NCBI GenBank assembly: GCA_035041965.1 | Contig: JAPYMA010000617.1 | Span: 1 to 64,000 of the forward strand | Source: Anisakis pegreffii | Lineage: Eukaryota > Nematoda > Chromadorea > Rhabditida > Anisakidae | Direction: 5' to 3' | DNA: 64,000 nt | Shown: one piece after another, positions 13,380 through 25,000 of the stretch | Position numbering within the stretch: position 1 is the stretch's first letter | Layout of the letters: each line of letters opens with the position of its first letter | The notes under the pieces: model-generated | What the model saw: the letters and a program-made list of their open reading frames with translations, nothing else | What the model was told of the DNA's origin: nothing | The model's database searches: none | Made by a program: the position numbers and the translations under genes

Positions 13380-13540
13380 TTAACGGAAATATCTGAAGGA
13401 GTTTATCATCAAAAATTTTTTAACGGAAATATCTGAAAATGAATTCAACGTATTCGTTATATTTCAAAACATTAATTGCTGTGTATACATATATAGACCT
13501 TTCCGTTGACACTCACCTAATTTCCGTTGAGGTTTCCGTT
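13380..13540. promoter_or_regulatory. Cluster of five AACGGAAA motifs upstream of MGAT1
   Basis: AACGGAAA occurs at 13382-13389 and 13422-13429. These two lie inside exact 18-base direct repeats at 13380-13397 and 13420-13437. The complement TTTCCGTT occurs at 13500-13507, 13521-13528 and 13533-13540. The cluster is 158-318 bases before the MGAT1 start codon. No named factor is assigned. A regulatory role is inferred from density and position only. Confidence 0.4.
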
Positions 13541-13697
13541 TGAGTTGAGTGCGAGAATGTCCCAACGAAAGCGTTCACTAATCATTCACCCAACTAAATT
13601 ATTAATATTAAATAATTCAGGAGCCTGCCTTATTGTTTGGTACTTGTTGTGAACTGGTCAACGAGAAGAATTGTGCAAAAGTTGAAAAAATGTTGAA

Positions 13698-16600
13698 ATG
13701 TCGACATACTTTTCGAGGCTATTATTGCAGTTATTAGCTGCTGGCGTAGTTGTTTTCTACGTTTACATCTTTTGGACATTCAACCGAGAGAACGTTCGTT
13801 TGTTTTTTTGTTGGTTATTTTGCATATTGCACAATGAAAATTTCATCGTGTATCTATTCGATCAAATACGTGGGAAGAGTTGAAATTGAAATTTGATGTA
13901 TTCCACTGAATTTTTTTTTTTACCGTAAAGAGGTATTCGAAGAAACGTTTACCGAAGCCATCACAACATTTAAATCGTCATGTTGTTCGTTGAATTGCGA
14001 GCGAGTTTTATGAATTGAAAGCAGTTTGTTTCGTATGAAAATCGCTAATTTCCGAATTTTGAATGATTTTTCGCCATGAAACGAGTGGATGCGTTTTGTG
14101 CTCATTGACATTCATTCAGAGAATATTTTAGTGCTTTGAGCTCACGGAAAGTCTAGGTGTTCAGAGCTGAATGTAATTAATGAAATGTAATTTTCAATTT
14201 CAGTCAGTGACAAAAAATTTCGAGGATTTGAAATGGGAAGTTGAACAACTCGAAAGACATCTGAAAGATAGTGAATCCAATGTTGAGAAAATCAGGTTGG
14301 CAATTTACTTTTATTGTTATTGCACTGGTGAAGATTACTTTCCATTGCAGAACGAGGTTTGAAACTCATTAAGAATAAGGCGCTCAATAAACGTTTAAAA
14401 TGAACGTCCATGATACCAAATGCTAGTTAAAATAGGAATTTTTAAGAGTGCCTGAATGCAGGCGGCTTATACAATGTCTTCAGTGAGGAATTGATGTTAC
14501 CAAGCTCTTTCGCAGGCAAACTCAAGAAGAATAGTTTTTTATAAGAACAATGGCATTTCACATCCAAAATCACCACTTCTTCAATTCAACCACGTAATAG
14601 TTCGAGGTTATTAAGCAATCAGTTCAGACAGGAATTATCCGCTCAGCAAGCTATCTACGGAAGGTTGATATCAAAAGATGATAGCATTCGAGTTCAACCT
14701 CGTCATCGAGGTGAACGACTTCGACCAGATGTTGTTGGTAAGCAGGTGATAAACGCAGTTAAAAGCGGCGGTGCATGGCCAGAACCCATTCCAGTTCTTG
14801 TGTTCGCGTGTCATCGTGCAGTCGCACTCGATAATCACCTCAAAAAATTGCTCAAGTTCGAATTTATTTCCACATTTCAGTCCCATCTCATCTTAAAATA
14901 ACACTGACTCTGTTGAATCATCCTTATGAAAAGAGAGCGAAATCACAATTGAGAAATTGAAAGGGCGCAACATTTCTAGAGCAGTGATGTTCACCATTCA
15001 AAACGCATAGTTGTGCGTTTCAAATGATTAGAGATGAATGCATGAATGATCTATTTTTGTTCTCATCGTCGAGATTTACAGTATGACAGTCCCAAATTCA
15101 ATGGAAGCGATGCTGTACAATTGAAAAAGGTTGAAGTAGAAGACTGAATGATTTCTATAGAAATATGTCGTTATTTTGGTTGTATCGTCTTAAGAATGTT
15201 TGATGTCCTCTGACACACTATTTTCACCGACATTTAAGTGTCACGTTAAAGTCACGTGTAAAGAAATGTGCCGTTTCAATCTCATCTTACTGTTTGCTCT
15301 TCCTAATGTCGGCAGTAAAACACCCTATCAAACGCTTCGTCAGATGATGGACATTGCGAAGACATTATCAATGGCATAGCGATGAAGTAAAACGATCTCT
15401 GAATGATCATTTCAAATTCATTGAAATTTTAAGATATCGTACCTCAGCCGAGAAATTCCCGATAATTGTCAGCCAAGACTGTGATGATAACCAAGTGGCG
15501 GGTGTTGCGCGCAATCTTGCCAAATCCGTCAGATATGTTAAGGTAGTACCATTCGTCTTCGATCATCTTAAAGTATCTTTTCGATCAATCATGTTCCCAA
15601 CAACTCGCTTCTTTTAGAATATGATAAACGAATTTCAATGAAAAACGCGAAATTGACCAGTAGTTACTATTTGATTCAGTATCAGTGAACTAAGTAATTA
15701 TTAAGCAAATTGCAGCATCTAAGCGGTGAAAAGGCGAATGTTACGGCAGCTCCAAATATGGGGCGCTATTTAACGTATTATATGATTGCACGACATTATA
15801 AACTTGGTCTGTCGTACGTTTTCGATACACTCGGTTATAAGAGTGTCATTATTACTGAAGGTTCGTTCGTTCATTGGGGCAACATTTTTTACTTCCATAT
15901 TATTTTTCACACTTTCAAATCTGCAGTGTTCAAATTCTAAGGCACAATTGAATTTCTCTTCAACAGTTATCACAAAATTTGTGTGCTTGTCATTGTAAAC
16001 TCATCTCATGAAAAAGTTACGAGCCTAAAAACCGAATTTTCCAAAAACCTCAGCTTCAATGTTAAAGAGAAATCTCATCTCAAAGGAGTTCCATTCTCAT
16101 TCCGAAGCGAACTTTGCATAATTGCCTCCTCGTTCAGCTGAAAGCTTTTACTCGGTCATTGTGATTTTTCAGATGATCTCGATATAGCACCAGATTTTTT
16201 CGATTATTTTAGTGCAACCCGTTATCTGCTAGAACGGGATCGCACATTGTATTGCGTGTCAGCGTGGAATGATAACGGCAAACCAAATCTGATCGATACG
16301 AGTGCGTATGATTTGTTGCATCGCAGTGATTTCTTTCCAGGTTTAGGCTGGATGATGACAAGGTTCGAAATTGCATTTTTGTTTTTTGTTTTGTAGAACT
16401 TATCATTTGCTATTCAGCAATGAAGTTTCATGTACCAGTTTGGTATGCACTAATCGTAGAGGGTATCAGCTCCCTCATTTCTTATGGGTTCAATCGATTC
16501 CATCTAGAAATGTAGTTATGCCATTAAAATCATTTATAAAAGCGGAGCAATCTTCTCGTCTGGCGAAATTTTTATTGTCGCCATAATTGCAATCGTATTT

Positions 16601-18314
16601 GGCAATAAAAAGTCGCTGTTAAATTTTTTAATAATGCATTTTCTGCATGATTCTATGAAAATCGCTCGTAATAGCAAACTGATTTGCAGTGAGCTGTGGC
16701 AAGAGCTTGGACCAATCTGGCCTACGGGTTTCTGGGATGATTGGATCCGTGATCCGGCACGACGAAACAATCGATCCTGTATTCGTCCGGAAATCTCACG
16801 AACCGCGATGACGCCTGAAGGCAAGAAGGGAGCCAGCAAGTATGCTTCTTGTTCCAGTCAAACAGCCTGATGATTTTTGCTGATTTTGGACCGTTTCAAA
16901 ATAGTTTGAGTGTTCACCTCAGAGTAGTTCCTCAGAGTAATTCGAAAAACTAGTTTTAATTCAAGAGGAAGAGTCTCTACGGGGATTTACACCACTTTAA
17001 AGTATACGTGAATGATGATTACAACCACAAATGCATATTACGTTGTGAAATTACTGTTCTGATGAATGCCATTGAACGGTTCTGGAAATCGATCTAAAAT
17101 ATGATCAGATCAAGCACATCTATGACTACCGACAGTTCACATATGCAAGTTCACAAGAACGTTTGTTTAATGCTGAGAATTTGTTTTCAGTGGATTGTTC
17201 TTTGTTAATCATCTGAATAAAATTGTCCTCAATACTAAGCCTGTGAATTTTACATTGCTCAATTTGGATTACTTGCTCAAGGTTGGTCCCAGTTTGCCAT
17301 ACGTTTTCTACTTAAATGTTGTGCTGAGGACAAGATAAAAAGTAGTGAGAAATGTTTCAAAGAAATCGAAATTTTGACCGACGTACCGTAAATTTAGCTG
17401 AATTTCTTGAGAGTAATCGACTGATAATTTTAGGAAATCGCTTGAAGCGAGCGGAGGTACTCATATTGTTTAAATTGATCATGATTTGAGTTATTTCAGG
17501 AGAATTACGATGAACATTTCATCGAGCATGTCTACTCAACACCTTTATTGCCATTCTCGAAGTTGAGAGCAAGAATTGCTCGAGGAGTAGGCAACAAGAG
17601 CCGAGAATATCGTATTGAATATGATAGGCTAGAAAGGTATCTGGATATCGCTAAACAACTGCAAATTATGGGTGATTTCAAGGTAGGTCGACGACTCTAT
17701 TAGTCATGAAAAGGTGGAGTAAAATGGGCATTCCGTCATGTGATTTCAAGTGCTGTAATTCGAACGGATGGAAGTCATTCATCCAATGATTAAGAATCAT
17801 TTTCGTTTGAAAGGTCTTCGTGAAGGACTGCTGATATTCTCCAGTTTGAATGCTTATCACATTTGATCTAGTTCACATCTATCCATTAGAGGGTTTCCTA
17901 ATTGGATGTAGCTTTGAGTGATAAATCTGAACTGATTCAATCCTTGTGATGAAGACGAACCCATGTAGTTATTCTCACCTATCCCAAACATTCAACAATT
18001 TTCTTCTTAAAAAAATTTCATATCCTTATTCCACTAAAACTTTCGTCTCAGTTCAGTATATTAGAAACTTACAAGACACACCTAAATGAAACGATCTAGT
18101 CATCGTAAACATTCTCGGTTTATTCCTTCTCTTGCAAACAAAAGCTGAATAAACCTTTCAGGCAGGTGTTCCTCGAACCGCTTATCTTGGTGTTGTAGCA
18201 TGCTATGTGAACAACATTCGCATATTTGTTGCACCAGATCGTCGCACATGGAAAGGTTACAATACAACGTGGGAAGCTCCAGAGAGCATAGTTAACAGTG
18301 TGCATGAATCGTGA
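13698..18314 (+). CDS. MGAT1: Alpha-1,3-mannosyl-glycoprotein 2-beta-N-acetylglucosaminyltransferase (GnT I)
   Basis: GnT I adds GlcNAc from UDP-GlcNAc to the alpha-1,3 arm of Man5GlcNAc2 in the Golgi, opening the path to hybrid and complex N-glycans. Exons: 13698-13793, 14204-14295, 14628-14855, 15434-15542, 15716-15860, 16173-16362, 16690-16839, 17191-17281, 17500-17682, 18162-18314. All phases close, giving 478 residues (human 445). Seen: an N-terminal membrane anchor at about residues 8-28 as in a type II Golgi enzyme, a charged stem, [11 protein letters not shown] at the fold start, FPIIVSQDC, the metal-binding EDD at 223-225 split across exons 5 and 6, [22 protein letters not shown] at 301-305 (catalytic region in the family), CIRPEISRT, and a C-terminal [15 protein letters not shown] segment. 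The first exon and its GTTCG donor are the least certain part. Nematodes often have several GnT I paralogues, and I cannot say which one this is. Confidence 0.95.
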
Positions 18315-19861
18315 CTGTCATAACATGCTCAATACCTCTGAATTGTTCAGCACTCTAATCAATTGCCACATCTTAACTTCAGTGAGATATGTTCTATCGT
18401 GACTGTCAACTGTGATATTTATTGTCTATTGTTGATTGGTGTTCCAAGATTGTTCCCGATCGAATTGCCTTCTTTCGCAAATGATAATAACTGTTCTAAT
18501 ATGCTAAGATCTATATCATATGATGTAATTTGCTATTATATATAAAGATATTGAATGTCTACATTATTTGCAGAATGTACTTCATGTAATTTAATGTACT
18601 TCATGTAATTGTTCCATCGGATGGCTTTATGAATTATTTTATGACATAGTTTTATCGCATCTTGAAGCTGTAATTTGTTCAAAACGTTACTGTAAATTAT
18701 GCGATTTTCGTTTGAAGAATGAATGATTACATTTTGTCTCTTCAAATGACATATCAAATAAGAAATATAAGACGTTCTACGAATAATATTCAAGCAAACG
18801 TATCAGTGAATGTGACAACGTTAAGTTTATGATAGATTACTCACTGATGAAGAACGACAATATACTTGCGAACATAAAATAATGGGTCCACAGAATCTCC
18901 ACTGAACCTAACTACTGAGGAAGGCTAGGATAATTTTATTTTTCGCGACGACGCAACGTCAAGAGAATCATGAGTAACTGCCGTGAACATTTCCTATGTT
19001 CCAGCTTTCCGCTGATGGATTCAGATGCTAACCTCACCGAAAAAATACTAGATTTCAACGGCAACAATAACGCATGTTGTTGAATGAACGATTACAAAGG
19101 AACACGAGGGCTTCATAACAGACGTCAACGTTCCATGCACACACGGCAATGAATTCAAAAGAAAACACGAACAATTATTATACCTCATTACACAAACACA
19201 ATGCAAAAATAAATATTACCTCAGTTAAATGAATGAACGGTAATATGACGCACACAGACATAACACATTCAATTGATATCACATTATAAAGCTACTAAAA
19301 ATCGTATCATATAACGATATATGCATATCAAAAACGTCAGTGAAATAACAATTTCAGTAAGATGTTGAGCTAAATGATAATTACTGATGATTAATCTTAT
19401 AACTCAAATGAACACTGCTTTTTAGACGCACTGTCAAGTTATTCCAGTTCTCAAGAATACAGTTTCTAAAGCATACAATAGACCCAACTCGAAAACTTGA
19501 GAACGTCGTTCAACCAAACAAATAATCCTTTACTAGAACACAGAATTTCTTAAAAACTGAGAAATACAAAGGGAATTAGGATCACTTGACCGTTTCAAAA
19601 TTCTGATGCACTAAACCATTGCAGTATATAAAAATTCTTGCAATTGCCAATCTGTTCTAAAGGAAATTTTTCTGCTTTGTACCTTGAAATGTGTCTTGTA
19701 CCACGTTTCCATTAACTCAACTCAAATTTTCAGCTAGCCAAAGAAATGCGTTCTATTGTGCATCTATTACTCACAAAACATTCTAACGCAATACAACCTT
19801 CGGCTTTTCTGCTCTTTCGCTACAAACTTTTGCAAAATACGATGACGACGAATAAGTGAAT
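18315..19861. other. Convergent spacer between MGAT1 and EMC4
   Basis: Holds the 3' flanks of two converging genes. A short tandem duplication lies at 18574-18610. AATAAA at about 19209 (+) and its complement at 18935-18940 (for the - strand) are possible poly(A) signals, but both are about 900 bases from the stops. No gene is seen. Confidence 0.55.
18574..18610. repeat. Short tandem duplication (two 18-base copies)
   Basis: AATGTACTTCATGTAATT occurs twice, at 18574-18591 and 18593-18610, separated by a single base. Confidence 0.85.
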
Positions 19862-21086
19862 TCAAACAAATGAATCGGAGACAAGCACGTATTGCATTCG
19901 TTGGGGTGGTTGCTGAAAATCAAGCCAATCCGAGGCATGGTTCGGTAACAGACCCATTCCGTGTAATTTATACAGTGCCATCGCCACTGCTATCATATTA
20001 CCCAGAACAAATATGATTTTATGGATCAACAAATTACCTGTGTGCTCATCCTGAAATATACAAATCACTATATTACACATTCACCAATCACATCAAAAAT
20101 CGCTAACATTCCCTCAGCGAGTGCCGGATCTACTATGTTGCTTTTTTAAAAGTTCTGCATCAAACTCTGTAGTTGAGGTCTTTAAAACCCACCAACACCC
20201 TAATAAAATTAGTGCAAAATACGAAAAACGGATGAATTTTCGTGAAAGACAATTTGAAAGCAGTTTTAATAAACAACCTGAAGAGGTTTGAACGCAGCGT
20301 TGACACTCATAAGTGCCTTCACAGGTCTCCAAGCCATCATGGCGATCATCATAATCGGAAATATGGAGATGGTATTGCCAGACATATACATCATAAACAT
20401 ATTCATTGGTAAACTCTTGATTGGTTGAAGTGCCATATCCCAGGCACGTTTGGTCATCAAATGTTGCGTTTGTTCGTTACGTCCTCCTTGATCAACCTGC
20501 AAACATTACTGCAGGATTAGATGAGAAATCTACCAGAACTATTGATAATATAGAGTTTTGGTTGAATTCAGATGCTCGTTTTGTCGTGATCTACTGGAAT
20601 AGTCCAGTAATCGTACAATTTTGCTTTTATTCGGGATCATGACTGGTCAAGATTATTTGCCTTTTTTGGTTTATAAATTTATTCTTTGCACTGTCATTGC
20701 ACTTTTAGGATCCTTAATCTGCGATATTCTCCGCATGGAACACGAACGAGTAAATCTTCACTGAGTAGTTTAATGCTCTATTCAGATATGAAGGTGATTC
20801 TAAATTTACAAATGCTTGAACGAGTTTGCAGATATCCTCAACATGAAAATGAGTTAATGTCCAATAACACGACTGACCACCTCAACAACGGTAATCAATT
20901 ACTTGAAAATGTCGATTCAATGATGAAATCAAAATGCATATCGAGAAAATGTGATAAATAGTGCACCTGTTGTGCGATAGAAACGCTTTGTGAGAAACCC
21001 GGAGGATTCAGAGAATTGTCCAGCGCACGACTCGCGATTCGTGATCCACCAGCAATCGGATCCAATTTCCATTTATTCAGAGACAT
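19862..21086 (-). CDS. EMC4: ER membrane protein complex subunit 4
   Basis: EMC4 (TMEM85) is a subunit of the ER membrane complex, which inserts tail-anchored and polytopic membrane proteins. Exons in transcript order: 21086-20967, 20496-20278, 20050-19862, all joined in phase 0, giving 175 residues (human 183). Seen: KWKLDP near the N-terminus matching the family's FKWAIEL region, then MTKRAWDMALQPIKSLPMN, the signature MYMSGNTISIFPIMM and MMAWRPVKALM (first membrane helices), and in the last exon a hydrophobic helix followed by MGLLPNHASDWLDF and the conserved PPQRM tail. The start ATG at 21086 is the only one that gives a family-like N-terminus. It is divergent from UGGT across 951 bases and convergent with MGAT1. 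Confidence 0.95.
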
Positions 21087-21513
21087 TTCGGCACTTTTCA
21101 ATGAAAACGTCACAGAAAACTCACAACTGGAGTACTCTCTGGTGCTCTGAAACTGCACGAATACGACTGGAATTTAATTCTTTAAACACTTTAAAAAACG
21201 TCATCCAAATTTGATACATATACATCAACTCCTATTTCATCATTCAATGTATTTCAGGTTAATAGAACATGGAGTGGTGGTATTCCTCCGGTTGAATTTT
21301 GCAACTTACTCAGAAAAACCATCTTCAGACACCTGAATTAATGTTAAACTCATGAGAAAGTTAAATCAACGGTCGAGAGCGACTGAAACACTGCTAGATG
21401 TGGAATTGCCACAATAATTTCATTCGCTAAACCAATACTTCAACTCTGCTTCGCAATCAGCATTTTTGCTTCACTTCCGTGATGCAATATAATTATTCAG
21501 CTAATTGCATGCA

Positions 21514-21521
21514 TGACGTGT
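21514..21521 (+). promoter_or_regulatory. UPR-element-like site TGACGTGT
   Basis: Matches the core TGACGTG bound by XBP1/ATF6-type bZIP factors. It lies 428 bases before the EMC4 start and 517 before the UGGT start. One eight-base match can occur by chance. Confidence 0.3.
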
Positions 21522-21745
21522 CTCTAGATAAAATTCCTTCTATAAAGTAATGACTTTTTGTACTTTTTGCCTTTCATTTCCGAGTAATGCTCTGCATGAG
21601 ATTATCAAGTAATGCTCTGCATAAGTGAATCGATTCGCCTATCCACCAACTTTTGCAATGCTTGGTAATTTTCAATGGCGTTGCCGTCACCGCAATGTAC
21701 TTACAATGTACTTGTATTCATAGATTAGCTCAATTTCAGCAAATC

Positions 21746-21818
21746 AGCCCAGGCCAGTGAATTTCAGTCCGGCTCGGCTGCAATGCTTGCCTCGGCTTGT
21801 TGGCCCGGGCTTGTCACT
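21746..21818. repeat. GC-rich inverted repeat in the divergent promoter
   Basis: AGCCCAGGCC (21746-21755) followed by AGTGA faces GGCCCGGGCT (21802-21811) followed after two bases by TCACT. The enclosed bases are unusually rich in GGCTCGG-like words for this AT-rich region. Confidence 0.6.
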
Positions 21819-22037
21819 TTCATACTTCCCATTACATTCATAATGTGCAGTAGCGAATGGGGATTATGGAAGTCGTGGAATGTCGTTAGATATGTTCGTG
21901 TGAATCGTTATTAAAATTGAGAAAAGAAAAAGAAAATTTTCGTAGATATCACTTAACACGTTGACGATTGATTACGAAAACGAGAAATTTTCTTCATAAC
22001 CATTCGGATGGTAATTTCAGTAAACGTGAAACAAGCA

Positions 22038-25000
22038 ATGCTTTTACGGTTGCTCTTGACATCGGTCATTAGCTTGACTCTTATTTTGGGTGGTGATGTA
22101 CAGCCGAGTCAACGCAAAAAGAAGGCCGTCATTACGTCACTTCATGCGAAATGGTCACAAACACCGTTTTTGGCCGAAACGAGGTATTTTTTTAAAAACT
22201 TTTTAAACTCGTTCTCAATTCCACTTATGGTTCTCCTCAAACCGTGAATATCTTCTTCAGATGATCTGAAATAATTCTGAAAAATTGAACGAAAAATGAG
22301 CAATAGGAAAATAAATCTTTTTTGTTGCAGTGAGTTCATGGCCAAAGAGAGTAATGGGATGTTCTGGAAATATGTGGACACAATCATTGATGGAGTCAAT
22401 GCAAACGAATGGAATTCATGTATGCCTATTTCAGTTTCGATTATTCAATTTAATTAAGTTTTCAGTTTCTGAAGAGATTTTTTAAATGAAATGTTGAGCA
22501 GGCAGAAGTTTCTTTATTCTGTAGGCCCAAAGAAGTTGCACATCCTAAAGATATGATATTAACAGCGATTACGATACTAACTAATTTTTGAAGTAGCTAA
22601 ACAAGAGCACCGGTCATGAGGATAACTACTTTAAACACTGACATATCAGTCGTTAAACTGGGCTGTACAGTGATTTGGAGTGAGAGATATGCAGACTATA
22701 AGAAGGCAGTATTAGATATTGAATGCACTGATCAGTTGGTGTGATCAACTCAGGGAATGCTGCCGCAATTGCGTATTCGTATACGTAGAACAATGCATCG
22801 AATTAGATCTAACAATAAGTAGAGCAATATGGTGCAGTTGATCACAAATCGTCTTACAGTATTTTACTATATTAACAAAACAATGTATTTACAGTATATT
22901 ACTGTACTAACAACTCTATTGACAGTATTACAGTGTACTGGATTGGCAGTACTGATGCAGTACTGCATTACAGTATTACAGTTGCTTATTGTTGCTTGCT
23001 TAATGCAGTAATATACTGTAGTAATAGTATTACAGTATGTTACCGTATTAGCAATACAATATGCTTAATAATTGCCGGTATTTTGACCAAACAGAAAATA
23101 CACTTAACAATAAGCAACAATTAATGAACAATGCCTTACATGCCAAGAATATTTCACTTTTCCTTTTATCATGGTTCATCATAGAATCCTGCAAAATAGT
23201 ATAATTGTTCCGAGGAAGAACCTCAAAAGAATTCCTGTCCGTAACTGATTGTGAATGAAAACTAATTTGTAAAATAAAAATGTAAGCCTATAGCACATTC
23301 AGAATACGATATATTCCAATCAAATTCAAATAATTCGAAGTGACACAATTGTGCAATATAATTAATGAATGTCAGGCAGGGGCAGTTCTATCCTCATTTA
23401 GTTTTAGTTTTTTCGAAATTTGAGAACATTTCGTCGTGGAATAAATAGGCAATGTGAATTAAATGTAAAATTCAGTGAGTGATGCGAAACAACATGATGT
23501 GGCAGTGCAGTTGGCCAGTAAATTATTGGGTGAATCACGTAGCAGACTACTGAAATTTGCACTCTCTCTTCGGGTTCACTCACCCAGTGTTCAGCTCTTC
23601 CAACAGGTCAGATTTTCAATTCGGGATTATTCGTAATATGCTTAATTCAAGTGTGCGAATTATTATTTTTGTGGCAAGCAACAGTGTTCAGTTATCTGAG
23701 ATCACCTTTGCTTGATGTAGAACTCAGGAAAGAAACGCAGTTTCGTTTTTAGTTTATATCAGATATATTTTCATAAAAAGTTACATAAGATATATTTATT
23801 ACATAAGATCAATTTACATAAGTTTACATAAAATTAAAAACAAAACTGGTTTCCGATCAGGTGCAAATTTTTTAGTGAAATCGCAGGGCTAAAAAACATA
23901 ATGTTTGGGTTTTGTGATGAATTATTTACTGTTATCGTGATTAGATTTGAATTGTTATGAATAGTTGAAGTTAAATTCAGTTGGGAGGTGAGCATAAAGT
24001 GAATTGTGATGCATATGCGGTCGTGCATGGTGAGATCGTCTGTGATGCCAAAAACTTGGAGCATTTCATAATGAATGCTGATGAGAGGTATGTTGCAAAC
24101 GAATATTGAATTGATATTAAATTTTACTGTTGGTTAAATTTCGTTGATGTAATGAATTTGCCCATTCGGCTATCGCAAATAGTTATCATGAGGACAAGAA
24201 CGGTCTAGGAAACGGTTATTGTTGTTAGGCGCTGAAGTTGTTTCTTATTGAGTTTTGCTGGAAATCGACTGATTGAACACAAAATTTTGATTCATCGAAC
24301 CTGAATCAATGAACGAAATAAATTTGTCTGACGTTTGATATTTTCGTATTGGATAATAATTAGATCTGAGTGTAGCCACTTCATTCCGGTTCGAATTCTT
24401 GAACGTTTATTGTCGATGTGATGAAAGATTCGAACGTATGATAACTGTTGAAAGTCTTGTTCAGGGGGCCTCCGTCTATAGCGTATTCAGTGGATCATAT
24501 TTATCCGAAATCCGCTGCTCATGATGTCACCGTTGTTGTGTACGGTGAAATGGGCACGAAAAGTTGGTTGGAAATGCATAAAGCTGCAAGTGCGTTGGCT
24601 AGGAACAATAAAGCAAAATATATTTTGCGTCATTGGACAAAGGTAAGAGACTTTGAGGAGATCGAGTGATCATCTATTAAGTTGACGCATTCAGCATTGA
24701 GTAACATTTTCTTAATTTGAATTAATGTTGAATAGAAAATGGATGAGATATTGAGTGGTTGTGACAGTATTTGATAGTGAACCGTTTTTGTGAAGGAGAT
24801 AAGCGACGACAAAGTACTTCTATCGGGCTATGGTGTTGAGTTGGCAATCAAAAACACTGAATACAAAGCAGTGGATGATAGCGATATTCCTGGTATGTGT
24901 CATCATTGATCAGTTGCTTTACTAAGGACGTTCTTGGGTCATCACTAGTTAACATCAACGTCTCTGAAAATTTGCTGACAATGAGCATTGTGAGCAATGA

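Larger units (their letters stand above)
21087..22037. promoter_or_regulatory. Divergent promoter interval between EMC4 and UGGT
   Basis: This 951-base interval separates two divergent ER genes. It holds a UPR-element-like TGACGTGT at 21514-21521, a GC-rich inverted repeat at 21746-21818, and a splice-acceptor-like ATTTCAG at 22014-22020, 17 bases before the UGGT ATG, which could be a trans-splice acceptor. No coding segment is seen in it. Confidence 0.5.

Noticed and set aside
17423..17455. Possible extra MGAT1 exon after TTTTAG
   Set aside because: In the required phase it contains a TGA, and direct joining of 17281 to 17500 restores the family alignment.
22008..22037. Upstream start for UGGT
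   Set aside because: An acceptor-like ATTTCAG lies inside this extension and the ATG at 22038 gives a cleaner signal peptide.
22829..23124. Two + strand frames in UGGT intron 2
   Set aside because: They are translations of the TACAGTA/TACTGTA repeat patch.
24384..24394. tRNA B-box-like GGTTCGAATTC
   Set aside because: No A box or cloverleaf arms could be found around it.
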